Notes: generated by a model from the letters alone, not told the origin. DNA of 64,000 nt from Buddleja alternifolia (GCA_019426215.1 CM033396.1:37252503-37316502); one strand, 5' to 3'; counted from the first letter of the stretch, positions 12,101 through 24,203 are shown. Program-made: numbers and translations.

Positions 12101-12404
12101 GGTTTTTGTCACCGATCCTATTGATAAGAGGTGGTCCATTGTTTTATCGGCAAACAAAAATACTTGTATTGATGATGATTATGAAGAAAGTGAAGATGAT
12201 GGAGAAAATCCTATCTCATTAGGTGATTCACAATCAATTGATAGTGACGATGGCTTGGATATAAGTGATGATGAATTGTATATGCGACAAAATCACCAAG
12301 AGGAGATATGGATTAATCCATCAGTTCGTCGGCGTACTAAAAAAAATGGTCGTACCGATGGGAAGCAAAAGACTGCTAAGCCAACGACAAAAAGAAAACG
12401 ATGA
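9124..12404 (+). pseudogene. TNP2-type CACTA transposase, interrupted
   Basis: The reading frame starts at 9124 (MDKRWI). It has an N-terminal cysteine-rich transposase-associated domain (TCPCLRCCFGKRIS), then the tnp2 transposase core with LRLVLATDGMNPHG, FGTINDFSVRANL and MHIEKNVFDSVIG. DUF4218-like (CELKMYFPPAFFDI, GYMKNRSRPEGCI) and DUF4216-like (WFLVPVFGCRWVDN) parts follow, ending in a basic tail at 12404. It is broken by TGA at 10666 (a Trp codon in relatives), TAG at 11152, TAA at 11254, a frame change near 11625-11640, and TAG at 11829. Family proteins are about 1000 residues or more, and this length agrees if the breaks are ignored. The role would be DNA cleavage and joining at CACTA ends in the nucleus. 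Confidence 0.93.
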
Positions 12405-12755
12405 AAGGTATTTGAACTTATTTCATAATTGCATGATAGACTTATTTGTTGATCAATATTTATACTTAGTTGCTAGAAAATTTATATTCTTGAGATTTGC
12501 CTATTTTTGTGGAAAATTTAGGGAAAATAGGGGCTTGATTGAATTTAAGGTTAATTTGGTTTATCTGGGGGTTAATTACGTTTAATTGGAGATTAAATTT
12601 TGTTTATTTTGTGGTTTAGGATAATTACGTTCTAGAATAATGGATATGAACCTAACTTCTGTATTTATTACTTCTATTTTAAAATTATTATTGCCAAATG
12701 AATCTGCCAAATTTATATGAATCTAACTTATGTATTTTTTGGCTTTTGTAGGTCG

Positions 12756-14978
12756 ATGGCTTCAGATCCTGCTGGTAGTTTTCTCGAGGATGATGTATAT
12801 GGATCAGATAACCGTCATGAGGCGGAGATACGGAGAGGTGTCACGGCTATGAAAAAAGTTATCAATGCAAGAAGTAAAGGCATAAGGCTACCTGTCGGCT
12901 GGAATGACAGAGGTCAGGCAGTTAACCCAAACAAATCAATATTTGTTGGTTATATAGGTGTGCAGGCTCGGCGGAAGGTGTCGATTACCATGAGTGATTG
13001 GTGAAAAGTCCCGTCACCAATAAAAAAAATATTTGGGATGAAATAAAGGTAATTTGGATATTATCATATTTGTAAATGTTAATGTATTATCATATTCTCT
13101 AAATTATAATTTTATATATACTTTGTTGTTTGTTATTTGTAGTTGGCATTTGATATTGACGAAAGTAGACAAAAGTACGTACTAGCAGAAGCTGGGAAGC
13201 TAGCACGTAACTTCAAGAGCTACTTGAGTAGAAAGTGGGTGCGAGATGATGTTGGAAACATTAATGACAACCCACCCCCACAATATGAGATATCTCAAGC
13301 CGATTGGACGACATTTTAAGTTGTTCACTTAGATGAAGGTTTTCAGGTAGCTAGTCATTTTAATTTACGGTTTCATTTGTTGGTTATTGCGTTTATATTT
13401 AACTAATAATTTGATAATGTAATAAACAGAAACTAAGTAGGAAAAATGAGGAAAGAGCAAAGGAACCTGAATATCCTTACCGGAAAGCGAGTCTTGGACA
13501 TGCTCTTGTGGAGCAAATGGAGGTATGTAGTTCATTTAGCAGTGAATCTTTACAATTTTTTTAATAAAAATTCTATGTTAATACATATATATTTTTTAAT
13601 GAAAATATAGATGAATAGAAGAAGGGATGCGGGATCCGATTGCACAAAGGTGACACGAGCACTCGTGTGGAGGATTGCGCGTTCCGATAAAACAAATCAA
13701 ATTGATAACGACAATGTTAGAAGAGTAGTGAATGAAATGGTGAGTTATTTGCAATTTTAGCTCTATAATGTGTTGTATGTTTGTTTTGAAATACTATTGA
13801 AAGAACAAAGTTCACTAATTTTTTTTATTTTTTAAAATGTATTATTACAGGAGAGCATTTCATAAGAGAGTACTAGCCATAGTGAAAATGAGAAGAGTCA
13901 AGATGACCTATTGGTTAAAGCTCTTAAAAAAAGAAGCATCTGGGTCGCGTTAGGGGTGTTGGCTTTGGGGTCTCAAAAAGAGACTATTTTAAGGATCCAA
14001 AGCCTGCTACAGAAATGGAGATGGAAAGCTTGAGAAACATGGTGAAAAACCTCTCCGAAACTATGGTTGCCATGCAACAACGAATTGATGTTTTGGAAGC
14101 GCCTAACTCGCGTCAGCCACATGAAGATGACGTGATTTCTTTGAAAGATAGCAGCCCAGAACTAGGTTATAAGATGCTTCATGAGGTAATGATTTGAACT
14201 TGTTTATTGATCATATAACTTCCAACTCTCTATTTTTGTAAATCATACAAAACTTTCTAATATAATGTTGTATATATATGTGTGTGTGTGTAGGTTATTG
14301 CTCCATGTCAATTAGCACTTTCATCACCATCATATCGTGTGGTGGCTAAAGGACAGATGTACAATCGACCGGTGATTGATAGAACACTTCACAATTGTCC
14401 ATTAGCCACCAACAATGTGAAAGTGCGGATTGACACTGCAGTTGAGGCGGATACACCCCTACCCGTCCCTCTCAATGATGAAATGCTCACCATTTCTAGT
14501 GGTTTGGGTACCTTTGTTGCTTGGCCAACGAGTCTTGTCATTGTCACTGATGCACCGATATATAATTAATAACTAGTCATTAATAAATTATGACAATTTG
14601 TTTGAGATTACTAAATATACTTTGGTGTGTACATTCATATTTTATTTTCTTGCTTAAACAGTCTCTTGGACCATCCAAATCATCTGGCCATAAGTCAGGG
14701 ACGTCGAAACAGTCAGCTGTCAAAGGAAAACTTTCAGTGGCCAAGCCTGCACGTGAAGGAGACAGATGTGCAGACCTTCAACTAGATGGACTCCCTGATG
14801 ACCTTGTATTTCTGGGAAAGTACACGAAGATAATCTCTATTGGTGCCCAGATCACTATAGACATGGAGGAACCCATTATGAATTTTGCATTCTCAGAGTA
14901 TATTGGAAAGGAGGAGATCTGTCACCTTCTGCACAAAAAAGAGATAGGAGCCTCTATCATTACAGCGTACATAAAGTA
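12756..14978 (+). pseudogene. CACTA second gene: TNP1-type transposase (Transposase_24-like) plus DUF8039
   Basis: An intron end (TTTTGTAG) precedes MASDPAGSF at 12756. Further exons encode FDIDESRQKYVLAEAGKL (from 13143), RKNEERAKEPEYPYRKASLG (13440), a segment near 13611, MEMESLRNMVKNLSE (14015), a DUF8039-like exon (14293-14560) and a Lys-rich exon ending in AYIK at 14978. Introns have GT-AG ends. Breaks: TGA at 13002, where the frame then shifts, and a stop (TAA) just after the acceptor near 13862. The Ulp1-like domain found after this point in element A is absent. In relatives this gene supplies a DNA-binding accessory transposase. Confidence 0.82.
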
Positions 14979-15044
14979 AGTTTTTTAATTATTTTATTGC
15001 ATCTGAACTACGATTATTTTCGTTACTCGAAATTCATTTTTTTT

Positions 15045-15193
15045 AACCCTATGACAGCGGTTCATGCCGGGACTGCTGTCATAGGGTGACCTATTATAGC
15101 AGTTAAAAACCGTTATAATAAGTCCAAACCATATAACAGCGGTACCTATGACAGCGGTTAAAACCGCTGTAATAGGTTATTTCTATAGTAGTG
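15045..15193 (+). repeat. CACTA B 3' subterminal motifs and terminal repeat
   Basis: Contains CTATGACAGCGGTTC, its inverted partners and CTATTATAGCAG, ending in TTCTATAGTAGTG. This is shorter than the 5' array and lies immediately after the point where homology with element A stops. Confidence 0.85.
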
Positions 15194-15196
15194 TAG

Positions 15197-15875
15197 GCTA
15201 TAGCATAACTGATTTTAAGGCTATACTACACTACTAGTCAAAGTAAGAGCAAAAGAACTCAACCAAAATTTCTGAAATTACAAACCAAGAAATATATACA
15301 TAGAAAGAAGAAAGAGTTTTGTGTGGATGAGAGCTGATAAAATGTCAAAAGATTGAATTTCACATCATTGTCCGTGGGGACACAATGTGATAACTACGTT
15401 ATTAGTATTATTACTGATATTATTGTGACCCTTGGCTCCACAAAACTATGATTTTCTTTCAACTTTCTGAGGAGAATTGAACTACCTTACAACATATTAA
15501 TCCAGATTTTTGGTTGATGACAAAGACAAGCAACCAAACACACCCCAATCCTGTTGCTTCTCCACGGTCATCACACATAATCACGAGGGGGATGGGGGTG
15601 TCGAAAGTACGAATCTAGAGAATGAATTGTTGAGGTAGTCGAATTATTTTTTTGACAATATTTGTACGTGGATGTTCAATTTATTTTAGTTTTAATTGAA
15701 AAATTAACTTTTTTAATAAAACTTAGTAATTTAATTTCAAAATATATAAGCATTTACATGAATTGGAATCAACGAACAATTAATTGAAATCAAATAAATT
15801 AAATCAAAAGGAGAAGATAAATCAATCCAAAAATTTCAATAATAGTGCAAAGATATGTTTTCAGACTAATACATA
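15197..15875. other. Unannotated AT-rich segment
   Basis: I see no ORF, tRNA or repeat I can support between the end of CACTA B and the AACCGA-rich block. Confidence 0.5.
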
Positions 15876-16382
15876 GGGGTGTTCATCGGTCGGTTTTTTA
15901 ACTGAATCGAACCGAAATTTCGGACCGAAAACCGAACCGAACAATGTCGGTTCGGTTAAAAAACCGACCGGTTCGGTCTGTTTTTGTTCGGTTCTGTTAA
16001 AACAATTTTTTTTTTTTGGCTATGGTTGTTCACTTTTTCTTTGAAATGCATACATTTATATATTTATAATTATGTTTAACACGGTCAACTAAAATTGACA
16101 TAATAAAATTAAAAAGTGAACCGATTCGGTTTGATTTTTCGGTATAAATAAATAAATAAATTAGATATAAATAAATAATTAAAATTTAATTATGACTAAT
16201 TTTAATTCATTTTCTTTATTTTCTTATAAATTGTCACTAGAAAACACATTTTTTATAGTTTTTGGTCTATATTATATTATATAAAAAAAATTTGATTTTT
16301 CGGTTACCGACTGAACCGAACTGCAAAATCGAACCGAAAAACCGAAATTTGCAAAAAAAAAAAAACCGAAAACCGAACTGAA
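15876..16382. repeat. AACCGA-rich inverted-repeat element
   Basis: Starts with AGGGGTGTTCATCGGTCGG and is rich in CGGTTCGGT. The far end is rich in ACCGAACCGAA (the complement), with an AT-rich centre. This suggests a terminal-inverted-repeat MITE whose arms are degenerate AACCGA repeats. I could not define a target duplication. Confidence 0.55.
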
Positions 16383-16597
16383 CAGAAAGTGATTATATTA
16401 TTGATAATATTTGTTACTTTATGTATTAGTAGGGATGTTCACGAACCGAACGAGAACCGAAATTTAGGTTCGGACCGAAAACAATTTCGGTTCCGTTTTC
16501 GGTCTGAACCTAAATTTCAATTCTCGTTTTCGGTTCGTGAGCACCCCCTACTAATACATAAAGTAACAAATATTATCAATAATATAATCACTTTCTG
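16383..16597. repeat. Near-perfect 215-bp hairpin
   Basis: The outer 49-50 bp of each arm are perfectly complementary (starts CAGAAAGTGATTATATTATT, ends with its exact reverse complement). The inner arms, with GTTCACGAACCGAAC and AACCTAAATTTC, pair with only a few mismatches and a 3-base gap. The loop is only a few bases. A transcript would fold into one long double strand, so it is a candidate small-RNA source or a young foldback copy. Confidence 0.9.
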
Positions 16598-16749
16598 CCT
16601 ACCGACACTTGTCCTATATAAACTCTACATGATTGAATTGTGATGGACTTTCCAATGATAAGTTTTGATGTCTTTACTTCTTTCTTTTTAACAATGATTC
16701 TTATAGGTTCTTAAAAAAAGTGTATAATAATTTTAATATTAAATGTAGT

Positions 16750-17215
16750 AGATAAGTTTGAAAAAGACATGTTTGCCTATGTTTTCATATTACTTTTTTT
16801 ATTTTTATTTTTATTTTTATTTTCATTTAAAAATAAAAATACACATTTTATATTGATTTGAACTGAAAATATTCTCATTTTTATTTTCTCTTTTACATTC
16901 CTAACAAATTTTTAATTATTTCTTCAAAATTACATTTTACATCACTTTTCTTTCACTTCCTTATTATCATTTTTCTCTCTCCCCTTCTATCATCTTTTTT
17001 TTAACTCTTATCTCTCATCTTCTACCCTCCATTCATTATTTTTCAATCATTTCTCATATATATCACCAATCACCAATTTTAACAATTTTAAAAAACACAA
17101 CCAAACACATCTATTTATTTTCACTTTTTTCACACAAAAATAATAATTAAAAAAAACTCATTCTCTCATACATTATTTAAAATGACAGATAAAAATAAAT
17201 TGGAAACACATCCAA
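16750..17215 (-). repeat. MITE-like repeat, copy 1 (inverse copy at 33593-34047)
   Basis: Shares, in reverse complement, the same order of blocks as 33593-34047: ACACAACCAAACACATC, CAATCACCAATTTTAAC, TCTCATCTTCTACC, and ATTTTCAGTT-type ends. Both copies are AT-rich and non-coding. The ends resemble GG(C)CATGTTTGTTTG-type termini, but no duplication could be fixed. Confidence 0.6.
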
Positions 17216-17286
17216 ATAGAGTTGTTACAATTGAGCTTCCTCCTTTCCCTTCTTTTTTTTTTCTTGGTAATTGCTTTTTTAATTAA

Positions 17287-17405
17287 AAATAAATTCTCAA
17301 AAAAAAAAAAAGTACATAAAGAAGGCGGGAGGTATCGAACTCTAATTCACTCAACAAAGACTTAAAACACAATCACTTGACAACCGATCTACCGTTATTC
17401 CTTGT
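17287..17405 (-). mobile_element. tRNA-like SINE or SINE fragment
   Basis: On the minus strand a Pol III-like box A region (GTAGATCGGTTGTCAAG) is followed about 40 bp later by box B-like AGTTCGATACCTCCC, and the copy ends in a T-run beyond GTACTT. No clear target duplication, so this is a tentative call. Confidence 0.5.
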
Positions 17406-17691
17406 ATATGCTGAAAAATCTTAAATACTATATCGGTAGGGCCATATCATAAAAATATAAGTATCGTGCAACAAAATTTTGAAGTCTGGGGGCCTTTGGC
17501 CTGTCCATCCATCCCTGGCCGGTCGGAGGAGCTAAGTGTTCCACACTACTTAAAGAGATACTAAATTAATAACATTAAGCTCAAGTAATCGAAACGAAAA
17601 CTTCATTAAATCAAAGTCGAGTATCAAAAAAAGGAAAAAGGTAGACTTACAATCTCATAGATATTTTGGAGAAAAATCCTAGGCTGCATCG

Positions 17692-17848
17692 GGCCATTCT
17701 ATGCTGGACCGAGACCATTGGTCTCGGTCCAGTTTTGGTTATTGGATCTCCAATAGGGGGTCATTTAATAAATTAAACACCCCCTCCCCAATTGTCGATC
17801 CAGTGGCTAAAATTGGATCGATGGTCTCGATCCAGCATAGAATTCACA
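17692..17848. repeat. Foldback MITE (GGGCCATTCTATGCTGGACC family)
   Basis: The left part carries GCCATTCTATGCTGGACC and GGTCTCGGTCCAGTTTTGG. The right part carries the inverse (AAAATTGGATCGATGGTCTC, GATCCAGCATAGAAT). A shorter relative is at 45236-45320. It has no coding content. Confidence 0.7.
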
Positions 17849-18090
17849 GCTGCACCTGGAAGAGGAAATGTACCGCACTCTTTTAACTGTTTGATCGCCA
17901 AATAACCATCTGCCACGACTCCAAAAGAGCAGACCCGTCGCATTCGTTTCCCAATGAAGCGTCCATTCCCGATTTCTCGACCAATAAGCATAAGACAGAA
18001 TGTACATGGAGGTTCCAACGATCATGTAACTTGACATAAACATGTGCCATCATTGAAGTATACACACTTTGCTCGTATGATGCATACACA
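17849..18090 (-). other. Possible short coding relic, unidentified
   Basis: The segment has more balanced base composition than its surroundings and overlapping open minus-strand frames of about 60-80 residues. It begins directly after the MITE end and may include a frameshift. I do not recognise a family. It could be a gene fragment carried by an element. Confidence 0.25.
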
Positions 18091-18275
18091 TTCTCCTAAC
18101 CGGGACCGCACACCTGCCTATTCCTGTTACCTACACAACGCTCATCAATAATTCAGTAACACAACAAACACAAAGGATAAAATAAGACAACAAGTAGTCT
18201 GTTTGAGTAAATTTCATTTCTCTTCCCATAAAAACCAGCTAATATGGACTAATGAACAAAAATATCTACCATGTC

Positions 18276-18440
18276 ACCAACAAGGTCCAGCACAGTTGGT
18301 AGATAATTGGCTTTCTTAAGAATGTTGTTTAGGATTCGATCCCTGATCGTGTGTATGAAAAAAACTTTGTTGGGAGATCTCTACGCCTCGAAGGGATTAG
18401 TCTCCGGTGTTCAGTTGGGGCAAACCCAAATAAAAAAATG
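18276..18440 (+). mobile_element. SINE with 9-bp target duplication
   Basis: Internal Pol III promoter: box A-like CAGCACAGTTGGTAGATAA and box B GGATTCGATCCCTG, spaced about 35 bp. The body contains GGGATTAGTCTCCGG, a sequence common in plant SINEs, and the 3' end is A-rich (AAATAAAAAAATG). Flanks TACCATGTC (18267-18275) and TACCATGTC (18441-18449) are identical, a direct sign of retroposition. Length 165 bp is typical. Confidence 0.88.
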
Positions 18441-18449
18441 TACCATGTC

Positions 18450-20127
18450 GATGATTCCACATTTCCTGATCTTATTTCCTGTAACTTATGATAAAGATTC
18501 GACAAGTTTTGTCAAAAAGCACGAGGGTCATGTAAATTTGTCTTGTGGGGTGGGGGTGGAAAAGGACATTTTACTTGCTGTCTTAGTGAGATAGTAGAAA
18601 AATATCTTCTTTTTTTTTGACAATGAAAGCGGTAGTAGAAAAATATCTTTAGTCATTCCTAAAGAGAATTGTAGCACAACTAAATTCTCAACAGTCATCA
18701 TAACATTAGATTAGGGCCATTAGTCACATATAGTAAACAATAATTCAGATTTGGATTTATTGGGATGAGAAGTCAAGCCATATGGTTAAAAATGGAATGA
18801 AAGATGCTAAACACGCGAATCCAATTTTGTCTAAAAGAATAATCATCTTTCTATTTTTTTTTTTTTTTTTTGGTAAAAGTATAATTTCTGAATACTCGAG
18901 ACACTCAGTTTGTCTTCATGCTATCCTAAATTCTATCAGTATATATATCATGAAACCCCCTCGCCTCAACCTCTCCGTCTTACAATTTTCCCCCTTCGTA
19001 CACTTTAAAAAAAAGTTGACATCATTGTCAAAAAAAGTCATTAATTTGATTTCACTTTAGCGTTGACTTTATTTGGGAGTTGACTATTGTACTGGACCAA
19101 CCATAAAATGAATAAAATGGGTTCTAATTGTAACAAATCTGAAATTGCTAATAATTTGATTTAAATGAATAATGAAGTTTAAAATTATTGGTATGGTTTA
19201 GGGCATGGGCAAAAATGTCATTTTACAGAATTTGTTAGGGTTTTCGATGGTTTCTTGACGGCGGGAAGGTGTTTGTAATTACGCATAATTGAGGAGAGGG
19301 AGCTGTAATTAGCCTATTCATTAGGGGAGAATAGATCAGTGTAATCCCTTAATTTAAAGATGTTCTTGCTCCCTGATTGAATGAAGTCAAACATTCAATT
19401 CTAAGCTGATTTTACTTCACTATTGAAGTATCAAGATAATTTCTGCAACTCACTCATATTTCAGTCAATCAACTAGTTCAAAAATAATGAAAATGACTAT
19501 ATACACTATTAATTGCAAGGCATATAAATTCATTCTAAATGAATAAACGATAAATTACCAGCCAGGTACCAAAAGTGACACGTCAAGAGTCATGACAACA
19601 TTTGAAATCATGAAACGAAAATGTTGAGGAAAAAAGTACCCGAAGATGGAGGATGATTCTTCTTCCGAGAATTAGTGGCGTTGCAATGGGCGGGCCAGTT
19701 GTGTCCGAATCACGTTTGTTTACTAGTTTTTTTTAAAAAAATCGACGTATTTGTGTCCTGTGTCCATGTATCATAGTTTATGTATGTGAGGCTGTACCCG
19801 AATTTGTGGTACAAAAAGACTACTAAAGGATACTGGACCAGCAATTTTGAGTGGGCCTCACAACAATTCAGAATACCAAATGGAAGAGAGGCCCAAAAGA
19901 ATAATTATTAAACCTAATTGGCTTAAGGACTACAAATGCAATTAAAATAGACTAGAAGGATGAGATTGTAAGCATCATGATATTTTCTGTAATGCCAGAA
20001 TTATGTGAGACGAGGGAATGCACTGTATTTAGTGGAAACGTTGGTACGAAATGAAAATCAGAAAATTGTCCCAAATTTTATCTCTTTTCAAATTTCTTTT
20101 TTGGAGTTTGCTAATCCCTTCCTCGAT
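18450..20127. other. Non-coding interval
   Basis: No supported gene. It is AT-rich, with a poly(T) tract at 18855. A stretch near 19200-19340 (GTTAGGGTTTTCGATGG) has the look of plant 5' gene sequence, but no ORF follows. Confidence 0.45.
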
Positions 20128-20130
20128 TTA

Positions 20131-20470
20131 GAGCATTTTCAACCCATAAACACAAAAATGGTGCAGCTTTTGCACCATTTTGTTGTTGTACAATTAATTT
20201 ACTCCAACCCACAATTCCATTTTAATACCAAAATTAATATTTTCTAGAATATTCTTTTTTATACCTATTTTTATATTATTATCCATATTTCAACAAATAA
20301 AAAAAGATGGCTTGCACCAAATATGGTGCAAATCAACAATTGCACGCCAAATATACCGTGTTAATGTTCATTTGCATCAAATTTGATGCAAGTAAGGGTG
20401 TGGGTTGGAGAGACCAACGTGCGCCAAAATGATCGTCTCCATTCGAAAATGGCGTGGGTTGGAGATGGTC
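20131..20470. mobile_element. Tourist-like MITE (GAGCATTTTCAACCC termini, TTA duplication)
   Basis: Starts GAGCATTTTCAACCCA and ends TGGGTTGGAGATGGTC, close to the GAGCATCTCCAACC ends of plant PIF/Harbinger MITEs. Flanked by TTA on both sides (20128-20130, 20471-20473). The 340-bp interior is non-coding and has inverted motifs around TTTGCACCA/TGGTGCAAA. Confidence 0.82.
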
Positions 20471-20589
20471 TTAGAAAATTTATGTTGGAATTTTTGGTGG
20501 GCTTATATTATGTGCATATCACAATCATACACATTCAGGCACGCAGACGTGTGTGCACTGCAGTTTGAATTGTATATCATATATTAAAT

Positions 20590-20900
20590 AAAATTTGGAC
20601 CTCAATTAAGTGATCCAATTAAATTTTATAGGCCCAAGTCATCTTATTTAGTATGAGGTTATATTTAATATGTGTAGAGACCTTAATGATTGAATTGCAA
20701 TTTATGATGGTCTGATTTGCAAATAAGTCCTATTTTAGCTATAAATAGGGGTTATGGTTCCCAATTGACGTACGACAGGAAATAGAACTTCTCAGTTCAT
20801 ACGGTCTTTTCTCTCTAAAATCCCGTCATCCGAAGAAAGGTTCTATGATGTACGATCAACTGGAAGCATAATCCTTAGGTGAAATCTTAGCTATGGATTC
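20590..20900 (+). promoter_or_regulatory. Candidate promoter or solo-LTR-like segment with TATA box
   Basis: GCTATAAATAGGGG at about 20739 is a strong plant TATA box. It is followed by a CT-rich stretch (TCTTTTCTCTCTAAAATCC) near 20808, as in LTR leaders. I see no ORF or second LTR, so it could be a solo LTR, a promoter of an unrecognised transcript, or chance. Confidence 0.4.
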
Positions 20901-22724
20901 AAGTACGCTTTCAGTTTATAGTTTATTACGTGATTATCATGAAATTCAAAGATTCGGCCATCAATTAATTTCCTTCAATTTCTTCTGCCATAGCTAACAA
21001 TTTGATTCATTAAGAAAGGGTTCATTATATTTACACCCTCAGATATAGTGTAATTATAACTTTACCGTCACGTGAAATAGAAAACCATCCCCCGAAAAAT
21101 ACCATGTTTACAAACCCCTAGTCGCGATAGTTTTTTCAATGAAGAATGTTGATATCAACAAAATTTGACGAACTTCCCTAGATCAGCTATTCTTAGTCTA
21201 ACCAAAACATATATAATAATATTTAATTCTTGCAGGTGTGTCCATAGTAATTTACTCCTTGAGTATGTGAAAGACAATTATACATAAGAAGGGAAAATCG
21301 CAATAGGTTGTTATTTCTAGGGAGGAACTGTGACAAAATTGTGTGATTGTTTGACTTGTTTCACGTAGTGGTACATGTTAATTTCTAAAAAGACTAGGAG
21401 AATAGATAATAACGCGCCTGATAGTACATCGATAGATTAATCTTAGGTTTTGGGATTTGAGTACAATTGGTAAACCAAAAATATTACTAAGATTGACAAT
21501 GGACACTGTTGTTTTCAGTATTGCTACACTGTTACTTTACATAGAATGACTGCGGTACACTTGGGCTTGGCCTGTGACTTGTGAGCCTGTGGATATACCT
21601 TCTGCTCACATCAAAAGCAGGTCTGGCCCAACCATAAGACAACGGTATAGGCTATATTTCTGTGTATACCCTTCGTCTAGAATTATAAGAGCCAACAAAC
21701 ACAGCTCTTGGTCCGTCATCCATCCTGATCACTTTGGATTGGATGGGTTTTCTCCTTTTCTTTCTTTTTTGTTCTCCATCCGAGGACACGACGTCGTCCT
21801 TCGTCTTCTTTTCTTTCTCTCAAAAGGGTATTTAATGAATAAATTCTATCCAAATTTTGGGATGTAATAAATAAGTAATTGTAAAAGCAGTGACATACAA
21901 CATTACCCATTCAGTAATTGAGTTCTTAATTTTGGCAAAACTAAGTAGTACTTGATTGTGTTTATCAGAGTCAGTTCATTCACGGGTGGATTGATGAAAA
22001 ACAAGTCACTCATTTTAATCCACTAATAAACAACACTTGCGTCGCACGTTAATCATATGACCTCGATCAAACAATTCAATTATATAGAATTTTATTCAAG
22101 CTGAAAATGCTTCTTATTCAAAATTTAACTAAATAATATTATTACTCAATAAACTATAAGAAGCTAAATATTGATTGACATGAAAAAACTCAATCAATAC
22201 GTAAAATAATTACGTATAAAAATTGAAACCTTTGATAATATTGTAAATAAATAAATTCTTGTATAATTTTTTCATTTTTTTTATGGAGCAAACGTTCTTA
22301 TTTTTCTCTTCGTTGAGCTTGTTGTATATTTGTAACAGTCTTTTCATTATGACTCAAAAAATTGATATCATAGAATCTTCTTGTTTCTCTTTCATTCACT
22401 TTTTTTTCCTAAAACAATTGTAGCATGTTTGTTCTCGAGAACATTCAATGTGTTTAGACCCATTTTAACCTCAATTATATTTTCGGCAAAATCACTATAG
22501 AATATTGACGTAAACATGCTTTCCGTTTTGTTTGCTTTCGCTACTACCGAACATATCTTTTTCATTTATAAAGTTAAGTTTCATTGATAAAAATGTAGGA
22601 GAAGTAAAAGAATACTATGTCCCACATAAAAGCTATTGTGTAATAGAGAATATAATAAGAACATAACGAGGATTTTTTTAATAGCTTAACATAATTCTTT
22701 TTCTCATAGCATTTTGGATTTATA
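20901..22724. other. Non-coding interval
   Basis: No gene I can support. The piece near 21570-21830 has more GC and an open plus frame of about 97 codons. It has no recognisable family, and its codon content looks random. Confidence 0.4.
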
Positions 22725-23166
22725 TATATATTCGATATATATATATATACACACACCAAATATATATTCGATATATATATACACACACCAAATATATATT
22801 CAATATATATATATATATATATACACACACCAAATATAGTATCACCCAACTTACAAGTTTTTGGGAAATGTAATCCTGAGGCTTACCATAAATTATAAAA
22901 CGAAATGATTATTGGAGGATGATGTATTACGAGGGTATCAGAATGGTTTTCTACACAATAACAGAGGAGTTTGCCATTAAAAAAGTTGGGGTGAAGAAGA
23001 TGAATATTTCGAGAGGAATGAGACATAGGTTTTTTCTCTCTCGATAGTCTTCGAGAAGGTATTCTTCGAGAAATTGAAGTAAGAGAGAGAGAACTTGTCT
23101 TTAACCAAAAGACGTGTCTTTTAATACACATGAACTCGAAACGTTCATGTATATTATGGGGGCATT

Positions 23167-24197
23167 TGTTTACACCATAAAATACATGGACTTTCGAAAT
23201 ACAGAGCCCAAATAGCCCAAATTGTAGAAATTCGAAAAGAAGGGGTTGAGTTTATAAAACCCGAGAATCGAATCTGAAAAATAAAATAAAGTCCAAATAG
23301 CCAATAATCTGCATTCAAGGAAGACGCGCCAAGTTGAATATTTTGAAAGAGACGGTTGGATGCAGTTGACGGCAGTTCCCAAAAAAAGGAGAACGTGGGT
23401 TGAAGACGGTTCCCGAAGACAAAATATATAGGAGCCGCGGAGAAAAGAAAAAAAGGGGACGACATCACAAGATCATCAGAATCAACTTCTACATTTCAAT
23501 TCTCTTAGAATTAGCTCTAGCCTTAGGGGTAGTTTCTAGCGTAATGTAGGAGTAGATTGTAGCGTAAATTAGGAGTAGCCGTAATGCAATTTAGTATAAA
23601 ACTCGATGAAATTTGCCTTTTCAAGGCTTGTATCACTTGCCTGTAATTTTTCAGAATTCACCGAAGAATGCATGGAGTATATCTACTTTTAAGTTGTTAA
23701 GTGTTGATTAATTACTTAAATTTCAGTGTAGTTAATAGATATATTTTATTTAAGCGTTTAAGTGTTGATTAAATTGCTTGGATATTACTGTATCTTTCCG
23801 ATTTTCTTCCTTATTTTATTACGAAAGATATTTATTAGCGATTCGAACGCGCGGGTTGAAAAAATAATACATTCGATCGAGAGATTCTCATGGAGGTATA
23901 AATTATCTCGTATCCAGATTTAAGTATCGATAGGTAATTTGTATCTGGATTTGAATTTTTCCTTCACTATGTTATTATTTCATTCGAAAACGATAAATAG
24001 TTTCATCAATTGCGGTCCACTCGAAGAAGATGAAGAGAAGTTCGAATACTTCTAATCAACTTTTCGTTTAAGACGTAGGACCACCGTAGCCTATTTAGGC
24101 AGGGGTCGATAGATAATTCTAAGTTGAGATTATCGCGAGGCAGGGATCGTCTACTCGAAATCCCTCCTTATTCTAATTTGTTTTCATTTTCGAAACA
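23167..24197 (+). repeat. Long terminal repeat 1 of the non-autonomous element
   Basis: TGTTT...AAACA ends, a TATA box (TATAAAA at about 23595), and high similarity to 27006-28036 at exactly the same length with only scattered differences. PBS follows 6 nt after its end. Confidence 0.9.
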
Positions 24198-24203
24198 AAT
24201 AAA

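Larger units (their letters stand above)
7166..15193 (+). mobile_element. CACTA (En/Spm) transposon B, 8028 bp, full ends, decayed genes
   Basis: Starts CACTACTACAAAAAAGCC and ends GGTTATTTCTATAGTAGTG, giving inverted CACTA termini. Both sides carry the duplication TAG (7163-7165 and 15194-15196). Order inside: 5' subterminal motifs, CT/TA/CA microsatellites, minisatellite, TNP2 pseudogene, TNP1/DUF8039 pseudogene, 3' subterminal motifs. Relative to element A it lacks the C-terminal Ulp1-like protease. Homology with A ends near 15,040 and the 3' subterminal array follows directly. Its genes contain several stops and frameshifts, so it is not autonomous now, but both ends look usable. Confidence 0.95.

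Noticed and set aside
18782..19060. 92-codon ORF
   Set aside because: Phe-rich run from a T-tract and no domain; no support from splicing or composition.
21574..21867. 97-codon plus-strand ORF
   Set aside because: No start context, splice signals or recognisable motif; composition looks like chance in a GC-richer patch.
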